A stretch of 64,000 nt of DNA, from assembly GCF_042684485.1 (NCBI RefSeq), contig NZ_JBHULM010000012.1, positions 31,166 to 95,165 of the forward strand, given 5' to 3'. The DNA is from Oceanihabitans gracilariae (GTDB lineage Bacteria > Bacteroidota > Bacteroidia > Flavobacteriales > Flavobacteriaceae). The notes under the pieces are model-generated. The model ran no database searches, was not told the DNA's origin, and saw only the letters and a list, made by a program, of their open reading frames with translations. Each line of letters opens with the position of its first letter. The stretch's first letter is position 1. The position numbers and the translations under genes were made by a program. Below, piece after piece: positions 1 to 8,214 of the stretch.

Positions 1-252
1 GGTAAGCTCATCTTTAACAAGCTTAACCATTAATTGTCCTGGTTGTAAACTTGTTAATACATTTTGCCCAAGCGCTTTTTCTTTTACTCTATTAGTAAAC
101 TCTTTTGCAATTTTAAAGTTAACATCGGCATCTAATAACGCTCTACGTACTTCTTTTAAGGTTTCGGCAACATTAACTTCTGTAATGCTTCCATGCCCTT
201 TTAGTACATGTAACGCTTTATCTAACTTTTCACTTAAATTATTAAACATAAA
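1..252 (-). CDS. ffh: Signal recognition particle protein Ffh, N-terminal part (cut by window edge)
   Basis: Only the first 84 codons lie in the window; the gene continues past the left edge. The translation starts MFNNLSEKLDKALHVLKG and includes LKEVRRALLDADVNFK, typical of the four-helix N domain of Ffh/SRP54. Ffh binds 4.5S RNA and signal peptides and delivers ribosomes to FtsY at the inner membrane in a GTP-dependent cycle. The G and M domains are outside the window. A TACTTTTG promoter-like element lies 24 nt upstream of the ATG. The identification rests on the characteristic N-domain sequence. Confidence 0.93.
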
Positions 253-275
253 TCTTTTGCTTTTGGAAGTTGCAA

Positions 276-283
276 AAGTAAAG
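276..283 (-). promoter_or_regulatory. Candidate -7 element for ffh
   Basis: Read on the minus strand this is TACTTTTG, a match to the Bacteroidota -7 consensus TAnnTTTG, 24 nt upstream of the ffh start codon. I see no clear TTG -33 element at 17-23 nt, so the call rests on one half of the promoter. Confidence 0.4.
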
Positions 284-393
284 AAATATTTTGTTTTTCT
301 TTAACTGAAATGCTTGTTTAATTGGAATTAAAGCATAATTACTAGATCTTTAAAAAAATTCTGACTATATTTTAATTTTCACAATTAAAAATA

Positions 394-430
394 AAAAAAA
401 GAGCCTTCTATTAAGAAGCCTCTTTTTTAT
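394..430 (-). terminator. Terminator of the LamG lipoprotein gene
   Basis: A hairpin with arms AAAAGAG-C-CTTCT and AGAAG-C-CTCTTTT (one C/C mismatch) and an ATTA loop sits 26 nt past the stop of the lipoprotein gene. On the minus strand it is followed by a run of eight T, as in a factor-independent terminator. Confidence 0.65.
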
Positions 431-455
431 TAGTAATGTATTCCTTTAAACAAAT

Positions 456-2192
456 CTACAAACAGGTATAACAGTCACTTTCTAAATTAAACAATGCTCC
501 TACTTCATTTGTACTTAGAGCTTTTTTATAAACTCTTAAATCATCAAGGTAACCGATAAACCCTTCACCTATAAGATATCCATCTGAAGCTAACGAACCT
601 ATATTTAAGTTTGAGTTTTCTTCCATGTTTCGTTGTGTACCATCTCTATACATTCTAACAGTATTGCTTGCATCTACGGTTATAACTACATGATGCCAAT
701 CTGTATTATCCCATTGTACATCCACTTCTCCATTCCAGTCATTATCCCAAAGGAAAAAACTTGAATTATCATTAAACAATGGAGTATTTAAATCATAAAC
801 TCCTAATTGAAATCCTTGAGTTGCATTTCCTGGTGATCTAAAGAAAGTTTCTAAATTGCCTGGAATATCATTTTGCATTTTAAACCAAACACTTATAGAA
901 AAACTATCGCCTTGAATAAGTTCACTGTTTGTATTTACAGGAATTTCAAAAGTATCATTACCAGTAAAGGCTATGGCACAAGAAGAATTTCCTGCTCTAT
1001 CTTCTACAAATGTGTTTGTAATATTTTCTGCGCTAAAACCACTTATTAAATCGTGAACTTCTTCTGCAAAAGGCATGTATATAACCAAATCGTTTATTAA
1101 AACCTCTGGATTATTACAATCTTCACATTCTTGTTCAAGCTCCATAATAACAGTATCATTTCCGGTTTCTTGCTGAAATATATATTCATCTTCATCACAA
1201 CCTAACAGTAACCAATCGCCATTTAGTATACTAAAAGTTAACAATCCTTGAATATGTAACTCATATCCTGAATCTGTTTCTAATAACAACCAAGAACCTA
1301 CTTCTACAACTGCTGGTTCTCCGTTTACAATCACCTCACCTGCTGCATTAAAATTTAAATAATTTTCATCTAAAATATTTCCAGATGCATCATATGTGTA
1401 AGCTTCAATATCACACGCAAGTAAATATTCTTCTAAGCCAGCAATATTTACGTCACAATCCTCAAAATCATCATCATTCCAATCATAATCATCATCTTCA
1501 TCACAATCGTCTTGATTTTCAACAATAACGGTTTCTAGTTCGGCATTATTTTCTACTACAAGTGTATTGCCATTAGCTAAAACCATAGTAACAGGAAAAT
1601 TTAAACTAGCTAAAATTCCGCCTTCTAAATTCTCAATAAACAAATACAAAGCTTCATCATCATTAATTGTAACTGTATCTATAACTTGAAAATCTGTATT
1701 GTAAACAGAAAAAACAATTGGATATTGAAAATCAACGCACTCAATATCATCATCTTCTTCATTTTCACCATTACAAGAATCTATTAACACATCCAATGCG
1801 TCTTGATTTTGCAAAACCAATTCGGTATAATCACTAAAAATAATAGTTATAGGAAATACAATATCTAAGTCATTTGTGGTATTTCCTGAAGCATCAAAAA
1901 GGTCTTCAATCAAATCGTAGTCGGACTGAGAGCTAACAATAATTTCAATACCATCCACAATTACTGTAACTGGTAATTGTATTTCTAAACAATTAGCTAA
2001 ATCAATAATATTATCTATTGAGCCATCATTTGCTGCAGTATTTCGCATCAAATTTGCTAAAGAGGAATTTGCTTCAATAGTATCTTCTTCATTTGGATTT
2101 GTAATTTCTGTAACTTCATCTTGACAGGAAGTTATAAACATTACTAAAAGCAAAGGCAGAAAAAAGATTTTTTTAAAGTTAATGGTTTTCAT
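456..2192 (-). CDS. Acidic lipoprotein with repeated N-terminal modules and C-terminal LamG-like domain
   Basis: Predicted 578-residue lipoprotein. I start it at the ATG giving MKTINFKKIFFLPLLLVMFI, because a signal peptide with lipobox ITSC (lipid-bearing Cys23) follows; a longer reading adds 15 residues before the signal peptide. Four similar modules of about 30 residues lie near residues 68-98, 110-140, 152-190 and 195-225, each with a pattern like FPITIIF...L...L.C. A very acidic stretch at 228-246 (rich in D, with two Cys) could bind divalent metal. Residues 250-350 look beta-rich. Residues 366-570 resemble a LamG/concanavalin-like domain (SISVWFKMQ, DWHHVVITVDASNTVRMYRDG, GYLDDLRVYKKALS). 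The gene is divergent from a sigma/anti-sigma/receptor module, which suggests linked regulation or function. The ligand is unknown. Confidence 0.75.
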   Translation of the reverse strand: MKTINFKKIFFLPLLLVMFITSCQDEVTEITNPNEEDTIEANSSLANLMRNTAANDGSIDNIIDLANCLEIQLPVTVIVDGIEIIVSSQSDYDLIEDLFDASGNTTNDLDIVFPITIIFSDYTELVLQNQDALDVLIDSCNGENEEDDDIECVDFQYPIVFSVYNTDFQVIDTVTINDDEALYLFIENLEGGILASLNFPVTMVLANGNTLVVENNAELETVIVENQDDCDEDDDYDWNDDDFEDCDVNIAGLEEYLLACDIEAYTYDASGNILDENYLNFNAAGEVIVNGEPAVVEVGSWLLLETDSGYELHIQGLLTFSILNGDWLLLGCDEDEYIFQQETGNDTVIMELEQECEDCNNPEVLINDLVIYMPFAEEVHDLISGFSAENITNTFVEDRAGNSSCAIAFTGNDTFEIPVNTNSELIQGDSFSISVWFKMQNDIPGNLETFFRSPGNATQGFQLGVYDLNTPLFNDNSSFFLWDNDWNGEVDVQWDNTDWHHVVITVDASNTVRMYRDGTQRNMEENSNLNIGSLASDGYLIGEGFIGYLDDLRVYKKALSTNEVGALFNLESDCYTCL

Positions 2193-2274
2193 AGTTATAT
2201 ATTTTAATTCTTTTACATAGCAATTTTTTATTGCCATTTACTACTATAACATGTAAGTTGTAAAATCTCCTACC

Positions 2275-2305
2275 TTGATTATTAAAAAAAAATATTACTA
2301 CTTTG
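2275..2305 (+). promoter_or_regulatory. Promoter of the sigma factor gene
   Basis: TTG at 2275-2277 and TACTTTG at 2299-2305, separated by 21 nt, resemble the Bacteroidota promoter (TTG, 17-23 nt, TAnnTTTG), with one base fewer in the -7 element. Transcription would begin near 2312. This excludes the TTG codon at 2303 as the start of the sigma factor. Confidence 0.5.
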
Positions 2306-2317
2306 CAGGAAACCAAT

Positions 2318-2842
2318 ATGATAAAAATGTCACAAAATTTAAACAACAATGTATGCAATGAAAATAGCTTTAATGTTATATTTAATAAATACGCTACAGA
2401 TTTACATGACTTTTTATACTATAAATTTGGCGATCATTTAAACCCTAAAGACAAAGTACAAGAAGCCTTTATCAAGCTTTGGCAAAACTGCAAAAAAGTT
2501 AGCCCAAACAAAGCAAAAAGTTATTTATTCACCATAGGAAACAACCTAATGCTAAATGAAGTAGCACACCAAAAAGTAGTTTTAAGACACAAACAACAAG
2601 GTACAAAATCTTACACTAACGAATCTCCAGAATTTGTAATGCAAGAACAAGAATACCTAGAGAAACTACAAAATGCTATTGCTAAATTAACCGAAGCGCA
2701 ACGCGTTGCCTTTTTATTAAATCGAGTAGAAGGCAAAAAATTTAAAGAAATTGCTGCTCTTTTAAATATTTCTACAAAAGCAGTAGAAAAACGAATTTAT
2801 GGTGCTTTAAAAAGCTTAAGAACACAAATTGAAGAACTTTAA
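2318..2842 (+). CDS. RNA polymerase ECF sigma factor, FecI type
   Basis: About 174 residues. Region 2 (near residues 20-85) shows NKYATDLHDFLYYKFGD and KVQEAFIKLWQN, for core binding and -10 recognition. Region 4 near the C-terminus has the helix-turn-helix EIAALLNISTKAVEKRIYGA. Such sigma factors redirect RNA polymerase after a signal passed from an outer-membrane receptor through an anti-sigma factor, and both partner genes follow directly. The frame can be opened at a TTG at 2303, but that codon lies in the predicted promoter. ATG 2318 or ATG 2327 is therefore likelier; I give 2318. The target genes cannot be read from the sequence and may include the operon itself. Confidence 0.88.
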   Translation: MIKMSQNLNNNVCNENSFNVIFNKYATDLHDFLYYKFGDHLNPKDKVQEAFIKLWQNCKKVSPNKAKSYLFTIGNNLMLNEVAHQKVVLRHKQQGTKSYTNESPEFVMQEQEYLEKLQNAIAKLTEAQRVAFLLNRVEGKKFKEIAALLNISTKAVEKRIYGALKSLRTQIEEL

Positions 2843-2903
2843 TAGAATTTAGCACAGGTAGGTGTTTTTATTTTTAAACTGTTATATAGTTGCAACCCTA
2901 ATT

Positions 2904-3800
2904 ATGGAAAGAGAATATTTAATACAAAAATGGCTAGACCATTCACTTAACGCAGAAGAATTAGAGGCTTTTAAAAAGCTTGAAGATTATGACGCTCTGC
3001 AATTATTGAACAGAAACTTACAAAAATTTAAAGCTCCAGAATTTGATAAAAAACAGTCTCTTGATTTTATCACCAAGAATTTAAAACCTAAAAAGCATAA
3101 TAATTGGAATATAAAATGGATTCGTATAGCAGCAATTCTTGTAATTTCAATTGGAAGCTTTTGGTATTTTAACAAAAATAATAACACAACTATTAACACT
3201 TTAGCGTCTCAAAAAACAAATATAGATTTACCAGACAATTCTAATGTAATACTAAATAGTGCTTCTAATTTAAGTTATAACGAGAAAACTTGGTATACCA
3301 ACAGAAAGGTAAACCTTGACGGAGAAGCTTTTTTTAAAGTAGCAAAAGGATCTTCGTTTGATGTAAAAACAGAAAAAGGCATAGTGACTGTTTTAGGCAC
3401 GCAATTTAATGTAAAACAACGCAATAATTATTTTGAAGTAGTTTGCTACCAAGGACTGGTTGGTGTTACTTATATGCAACAACCGCAACTACAACTAAAA
3501 CCTGGTGAAAGTTTTTTAGTTATAGATGGGAAAACAATAAAAAAAGAAGTTCAAAACAAATTGCAACCTGCTTGGATTACAAATAAAAGTCCTTTTAAAA
3601 GCATACCTTACAAGCATGTTTTGTCAGAATTTGAAAGACAATACAATGTGCGTTTTATTACCAAAGGAGTAGATTTAAAACAGTTATTTACTGGTAATTT
3701 CACACATGATAATTTTGAAATCGCCCTTAAATCTATAACCTTACCTTTACATTTAACCTACAGTAAAAAAAATAATACCATAACTTTAAAGCGTGAGTAA
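2904..3800 (+). CDS. FecR-family anti-sigma factor
   Basis: Predicted 298 residues from ATG 2904; a GTG at 2862 would add a poor 14-residue extension. The cytoplasmic N-terminus (about 1-70) should hold the sigma factor. One membrane helix lies at about 72-89 (WIRIAAILVISIGSFWYF). The FecR domain follows at about 110-205 (RKVNLDGEAFFKVAKGSSF, TVLGTQFNVK). The C-terminal part (about 230-297, SIPYKHVLSEFERQYNVRF) looks like the DUF4974 domain common in Bacteroidota FecR proteins, which is thought to contact the receptor's N-terminal domain. It sits 61 nt after the sigma gene, and its last 8 nt overlap the receptor gene. Product class is secure; the signal is unknown. Confidence 0.9.
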   Translation: MEREYLIQKWLDHSLNAEELEAFKKLEDYDALQLLNRNLQKFKAPEFDKKQSLDFITKNLKPKKHNNWNIKWIRIAAILVISIGSFWYFNKNNNTTINTLASQKTNIDLPDNSNVILNSASNLSYNEKTWYTNRKVNLDGEAFFKVAKGSSFDVKTEKGIVTVLGTQFNVKQRNNYFEVVCYQGLVGVTYMQQPQLQLKPGESFLVIDGKTIKKEVQNKLQPAWITNKSPFKSIPYKHVLSEFERQYNVRFITKGVDLKQLFTGNFTHDNFEIALKSITLPLHLTYSKKNNTITLKRE

Positions 3801-6111
3801 AAAACGTATTGCTTTTGTGTGTTTTATACTATTTTTTTGGAATAGCTTAAATAGCTATGCGCAGAACACTCCAATGAATAAACAGTCGCTGACCAAAATT
3901 TTAAATTTCATTGAAGAAAATTATAACATTTGGTTTTCTTTTGCTGACGAAACCATAGTAAACAAATATGCTTTTTTACCAGACTCCACACTATCTTTAA
4001 ACGAAGTTTTATTACAATTAGAATTAGAAACCGCATTAGATTTTGAATTATTAAGTGATAAGTTTGTTATCATTAAAACCACAGAAACAGTTGTTAATAG
4101 TTTTAAAACGCAGTTTTTAAAAGAAATTGTTATCCATAAATATCTTGCCTCTGGACTTTCTAAAAACAATACAGGTTTAGTTACCATAAGACCAGAAAAA
4201 CTTGGTATTCTTCCTGGCTTAATTGAACCTGATGTATTACAAACCATTCAAGCGTTACCAGGAGTTATAAGTGTAGACGAAACGGTTTCTAATATTAATA
4301 TTAGAGGTGGTACTCATGACCAAAATCTAATGCTTTGGGAAGGAATTAAAATGTACCAATCTGGGCATTTTTTCGGACTCATTTCTGCATTCAACCCTTA
4401 TTTAACAAATAAAGTAAACGTATCTAAAAATGGTACTTCTGCACAATATGGAGATGGTGTTTCTAGCGTTATAGACATGCAATTATCTAATACTACTGAA
4501 AACAAATTTAAAGCTGGAGCTGGTTTTAATTTAGTACATGCAGATGCTTTTATTAAAGTACCTATTAGTAAAAAAATAACGTTTCAATTTGCTGCCAGAC
4601 GTTCATTTACAGATTTTATTACAGCTCCAACGTACAAGCAATATTTTAAACGCATCTTTCAAGATTCAGATTTCACTAACAATCAAGAATCACAAAACAA
4701 TACCATATCAAAAAACGAAAACTTTTACTTTTATGACCTCACAGGAAAAATTCTTTTTGATATTTCTAAAAAAGATAAAATTAGAATTAGCTTTTTAACC
4801 ATCAATAACAATTTAAATTATGAAGAACAAGCTACTATTACTAATACTGAAGAATCTTTAAACAGCAATTTAACACAACGTAATATAGCAGGCGGAATTA
4901 GTTATATTAAAAACTGGAATAATTCACTTGAAACTACAGCACAAGTATATTTTTCTAAATATAATTTAGACGCAAAAAATTTCGACATTTTAAACAACCA
5001 ACGATTAATTCAAGAAAACAAAGTCTTTGATAGCGCCATAAAACTAAACACCAAATGGTTACTAAACAAAAACACCAATCTACAAATAGGCTATCAGTTT
5101 TTTGAGGTTGGCATTAGCAACCTAGAAGATGTTAACAATCCTCTTTTTAGAAGCTATATTAAAGAAGTAATTAGAAGTCACGCTATTTATACCGAAGGAC
5201 AATTACTCTCTAAAAATTTAAACACCAATATAAAAGCTGGAGTTAGATTAAATTACATTCCTAAATTCAACACCTTTCTGGCAGAACCGAGAATAAGTTT
5301 TAGTCAGCGATTTACAGATAATTTTAGAGTAGAATTTTTAGGCGAATTTAAAAGCCAGACTACCTCACAAATCATAGACTTGCAAAATGATTTTTTAGGT
5401 ATAGAAAAACATCGTTGGGTTTTAGCTAATAATGCAGATATTCCTATTATTAAAAGTAAACAAGCGTCTTTAGGCTTGCATTATAATAGCAAAAAAGTAT
5501 TGCTTAGCGCAGAAGCTTTTTATAAATATGTAGATGGCATTACCTCTAGAAGCCAAGGCTTTCAAAACCAATTTCAATTTGTAAAAGCTATTGGAAATTA
5601 TCAAGTAAAAGGCGTAGACTTTTTAATCAATAAACAATTTAATAAATTAAATTCTTGGCTTAGCTATTCATTTACAAAAAACGATTATACTTTTAACGCT
5701 CTAAATAACGGAAATAAGTTTCCTAACAATGCAGATATTGCACATGCAGTAACTTTCTCAAACACGTATACACTTAATAAATTAAAGTTAGCTCTTGGTG
5801 TAAATTGGCATTCTGGAAAACCATTTACAAAACCAAACGACCAAAACCCAATTTTAAACGGAAACATCAATTACGTTTCACCAAATAGCAGTAATTTAAA
5901 AGACTACTTGCGTGTTGATTTTTCTGCAACACATGCATTTAATGTATCTAAAAGTATTAAAACTGAAGCTGGTGTATCTATTTGGAACATATTAAACACC
6001 AACAACACATTAAACACGTACTATACTTTAGATGCAGATAAAAATGTTTTAAAAGTTAAAAACCAATCTTTAGGTTTTACTCCCAATATAAGTTTACGTG
6101 TGCATTTTTAG
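3793..6111 (+). CDS. TonB-dependent outer-membrane receptor with N-terminal signalling domain
   Basis: 772 residues from a GTG start that overlaps the end of the FecR gene by 8 nt, which fits translational coupling. A signal peptide ends near SYAQ (about residue 24). Residues about 30-95 resemble the secretin/TonB short N-terminal (STN) domain that signals to FecR-type anti-sigma factors. The plug follows (about 135-245: VLQTIQALPGVISV, SNINIRGGTHDQNLMLWEGI), then a 22-strand type barrel ending in the aromatic residues RVHF. It should import a ligand with energy from TonB-ExbBD and report its presence to the sigma factor. There is no SusD partner, so a siderophore, metal complex or small peptide is likelier than a glycan, but the ligand is not determinable here. 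Confidence 0.9.
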   Translation: MSKKRIAFVCFILFFWNSLNSYAQNTPMNKQSLTKILNFIEENYNIWFSFADETIVNKYAFLPDSTLSLNEVLLQLELETALDFELLSDKFVIIKTTETVVNSFKTQFLKEIVIHKYLASGLSKNNTGLVTIRPEKLGILPGLIEPDVLQTIQALPGVISVDETVSNINIRGGTHDQNLMLWEGIKMYQSGHFFGLISAFNPYLTNKVNVSKNGTSAQYGDGVSSVIDMQLSNTTENKFKAGAGFNLVHADAFIKVPISKKITFQFAARRSFTDFITAPTYKQYFKRIFQDSDFTNNQESQNNTISKNENFYFYDLTGKILFDISKKDKIRISFLTINNNLNYEEQATITNTEESLNSNLTQRNIAGGISYIKNWNNSLETTAQVYFSKYNLDAKNFDILNNQRLIQENKVFDSAIKLNTKWLLNKNTNLQIGYQFFEVGISNLEDVNNPLFRSYIKEVIRSHAIYTEGQLLSKNLNTNIKAGVRLNYIPKFNTFLAEPRISFSQRFTDNFRVEFLGEFKSQTTSQIIDLQNDFLGIEKHRWVLANNADIPIIKSKQASLGLHYNSKKVLLSAEAFYKYVDGITSRSQGFQNQFQFVKAIGNYQVKGVDFLINKQFNKLNSWLSYSFTKNDYTFNALNNGNKFPNNADIAHAVTFSNTYTLNKLKLALGVNWHSGKPFTKPNDQNPILNGNINYVSPNSSNLKDYLRVDFSATHAFNVSKSIKTEAGVSIWNILNTNNTLNTYYTLDADKNVLKVKNQSLGFTPNISLRVHF

Positions 6112-6112
6112 T

Positions 6113-6766
6113 TTACAAATATTCTTGATACTGCATCACTCTAAAATCAAACGTATTAAATTTAGGGTTACTTGCTTTAAGTTGCTTGTATAATGGCATA
6201 CTACCAATTGCTCTGTTTGCAGATCCTGAAGAAGAAGTTAAGGAAACGGTTTTAATAATTCGTTTATTTATACTAAACTGGTGTACTCTTGGCACTTCAT
6301 TACAAACCAACTCTAATTGTATACTGTGCTCTTTTATATGTTTACGGAAGAAATATTCTGGTCCATTTTTACTGTTTCCACCAATAAATAAAAGAGTTTC
6401 AATACTTGGGTGTTTTTTTAAATAGCCAATAATATTTCGAAGTTTAATGTTTTGCATTCCTAAATCGGAAGCATCTATTTTTTCACGTTCTGCACTTGCT
6501 ACAATATCACAAACACCAATTTGATGTTTTATAAGAAATGCTTTTCGTTCCTCTATTGCTTCTTGTGAATTATCATAACGTAAATTTAAATTGTGAATTT
6601 TATCTAAATACAACCACAGTGAATTGTAATAACTACCATAGCAAAAATTCACATCCTTTTCTAAAAGCGTACCAACACTAAAACGTGGAGGAGGCAAAGT
6701 ACCAACAATTAGCTTCTTGGTATCTTTTTGAATAAAGGGTTGGTATGGATGCTCATGCAAAAACAC
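6113..6766 (-). CDS. Uracil-DNA glycosylase superfamily protein
   Basis: 217 residues from a GTG start. The N-terminal KKLIVGTLPPPRFS is in the place of the GxNPG-type motif, and LTSSSGSANRAIGSMPLYK near residue 175-195 in the place of the C-terminal motif of uracil/hypoxanthine-DNA glycosylases. The family removes deaminated bases from DNA. The start G is shared with the TAG stop of the upstream small membrane protein (TAGTG), so translation is probably coupled. It converges with the receptor gene, one base away. The superfamily is likely; the exact base specificity is not clear. Confidence 0.6.
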   Translation of the reverse strand: MFLHEHPYQPFIQKDTKKLIVGTLPPPRFSVGTLLEKDVNFCYGSYYNSLWLYLDKIHNLNLRYDNSQEAIEERKAFLIKHQIGVCDIVASAEREKIDASDLGMQNIKLRNIIGYLKKHPSIETLLFIGGNSKNGPEYFFRKHIKEHSIQLELVCNEVPRVHQFSINKRIIKTVSLTSSSGSANRAIGSMPLYKQLKASNPKFNTFDFRVMQYQEYL

Positions 6767-7110
6767 TATTCTTTTTTTATTTTATCTCCTATTTTTTTAC
6801 CAATAGCATAAGCAACTATAATAGCTAGTAATACAATAAGTATATTACCAAAAATATAAAGTGTATGTAGTACAATATTTTCTTTAGACTGAAAGCAGAA
6901 ATTAGGAATGAAACATATTTTTGAGGATTCTTCTGCTAAGAATGTTAATGAAAAACTAGAAATTAAAACAACAAGCAAACTAATAACTATATATTGCCAA
7001 GTTGTAAGCTGCTTTTTCTTAACACCTGTTGGCTTAAAAACATTACGCTCTGCTTCTGTACGTTTGTTATTTTGCAATGACCAAACTACTTTTTTTTCTT
7101 CGGTATTCAT
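6766..7110 (-). CDS. Small two-helix membrane protein, function unknown
   Basis: 114 residues from the ATG giving MNTEEKKVVWSLQ; an earlier ATG adds 12 residues. The polar N-terminus (about 35 residues, basic) is followed by a membrane helix (about 38-58, YIVISLLVVLISSFSLTFLA), a short loop with two cysteines (ICFIPNFCF) and a second helix (about 80-103, LYIFGNILIVLLAIIVAYAI) with a basic tail KKIGDKIKKE. I do not recognise the family. It is translationally coupled to the glycosylase-fold gene by a TAGTG overlap. Confidence 0.6.
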   Translation of the reverse strand: MNTEEKKVVWSLQNNKRTEAERNVFKPTGVKKKQLTTWQYIVISLLVVLISSFSLTFLAEESSKICFIPNFCFQSKENIVLHTLYIFGNILIVLLAIIVAYAIGKKIGDKIKKE

Positions 7111-7180
7111 ATTACTTATTTTATAATTTCTTTGTTGTTTAAACAAAAGAATAGCAAGTGTTTTCCTTAACTAAAACCAA

Positions 7181-7903
7181 TTAAAATTCCTGTATTAGTT
7201 TTTCTACTTCTGTAATAGTGGCTCTATATTTATTTTTATTGGTTTTTGTCATGTTTTTAGATTCAGCAAAGATTTCATTTAAAATATCTTTTGCTTCTTC
7301 TGTTTTATTTTTAGCCATTAAAAATTTTGCTAAAACCAAACGCTCTTCATAATTAGAATATCTTACATCAATTGCTTTTAATTGGGCTTCTGCTGCTTCG
7401 TCTTCACCAATTTTTTGTAAAGCTAAACCATAAAGAAACTGCGTTTTTGACTTTTTAAATTCAGGATGATTTAGTATTTGTTTTGCATAGCGCACAACAG
7501 CATTAAAGTCTTCTATTTTATAATAAGAAGCAACTAAACTGCTAATAACATAAAAGTCATATTGATGGTCTGTATCTAAAACCGTTTCATACTGTTTAAT
7601 TGCTTTTTCATAATCTCCTATTTCATAATATGCACCTGCTAAATTCACATGATTTTGAAAGGTTTCTACAAATTCTAGCTTTTTTTCTAAATCCTTTATT
7701 TTTTTGGTAGGATTAATAATAGAAACAATTTCACTAGATACTTTTTCGGCATCTTTTTTATTATACACTTGTGTTATAAGGTAGATTATACAACCTATAA
7801 GAGGCAAGAAAATAATTAAGAAAACCCAATAATATTCTCTTCTATTTTTAACAAGATGATAAATACAAAATGCTTGTAAAGCTACTATAAAATAAAAGTA
7901 CAT
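7181..7903 (-). CDS. Membrane-anchored tetratricopeptide repeat protein
   Basis: 240 residues. Two hydrophobic segments near the N-terminus (about 1-17 and 24-46, YYWVFLIIFLPLIGCIIYLI) resemble the short N-terminal membrane module seen in PLDc_N-like proteins. The rest is helical and contains TPR-like pairs (for example LAGAYYEIGDYEKAIKQYE, LAKFLMAKNKTEEAKDILNE). TPR proteins act as protein-binding scaffolds, here at the cytoplasmic face or periplasmic side of the inner membrane. It lies 70 nt upstream of the small membrane protein on the same strand and may share its operon. The partner is unknown. Confidence 0.7.
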   Translation of the reverse strand: MYFYFIVALQAFCIYHLVKNRREYYWVFLIIFLPLIGCIIYLITQVYNKKDAEKVSSEIVSIINPTKKIKDLEKKLEFVETFQNHVNLAGAYYEIGDYEKAIKQYETVLDTDHQYDFYVISSLVASYYKIEDFNAVVRYAKQILNHPEFKKSKTQFLYGLALQKIGEDEAAEAQLKAIDVRYSNYEERLVLAKFLMAKNKTEEAKDILNEIFAESKNMTKTNKNKYRATITEVEKLIQEF

Positions 7904-7928
7904 AGATGTTAAATAATTTTTAAAGCTT

Positions 7929-7959
7929 AAAAAAGAATATAAAAAAGAATATAAAAAAG
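7929..7959. repeat. 12-bp A-rich tandem repeat
   Basis: The unit AAAAAAGAATAT occurs two and a half times between the TPR gene and the bTHX gene. It is low-complexity intergenic DNA with no evident function. Confidence 0.5.
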
Positions 7960-8027
7960 AGAGATTTTTTGTATATTAAAGGTAATTGAAAATTTAATAC
8001 TTTAGGAAAAATAATACATAAATATTT

Positions 8028-8159
8028 ATGGGAAAAGGAGACAAAAAAACAAAACGAGGTAAAATACACAGAGGTACTTTTGGCGCTAGAAGACCAAGAA
8101 TAAAAAAGCGTATAAAACCAGAAGCTAAAATAGACATTACTAAAAAAGCGAAGGCTTAA
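8028..8159 (+). CDS. Small ribosomal subunit protein bTHX
   Basis: A 43-residue, very basic protein, MGKGDKKTKRGKIHRGTFG..., matching the bTHX (Thx, S31e-like) family of Bacteroidota and Thermus. The protein sits in the head of the 30S subunit and stabilises 16S rRNA contacts. The start is the ATG at 8028, preceded by an A-rich leader as is normal in this phylum, which seldom uses Shine-Dalgarno pairing. A TACTTTAG box upstream (about 7998) may be its -7 element. The coding end overlaps the terminator hairpin. It is a single-gene unit convergent with yaaA. Confidence 0.93.
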   Translation: MGKGDKKTKRGKIHRGTFGARRPRIKKRIKPEAKIDITKKAKA

Positions 8160-8178
8160 TCTTTGCTTTTTTAGTAAT
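8136..8178 (+). terminator. Bidirectional terminator overlapping the end of the bTHX gene
   Basis: An 18-bp stem (8136-8153 with 8161-8178, one G-T pair) has a 7-nt loop GCTTAAT that contains the stop codon TAA. The arms carry A6 and T6 tracts, so it can serve both the bTHX gene and the convergent yaaA gene. Confidence 0.75.
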
Positions 8179-8214
8179 ACCTAGTTATGGATTTCTGTAT
8201 TTTCAGGAATTAGA

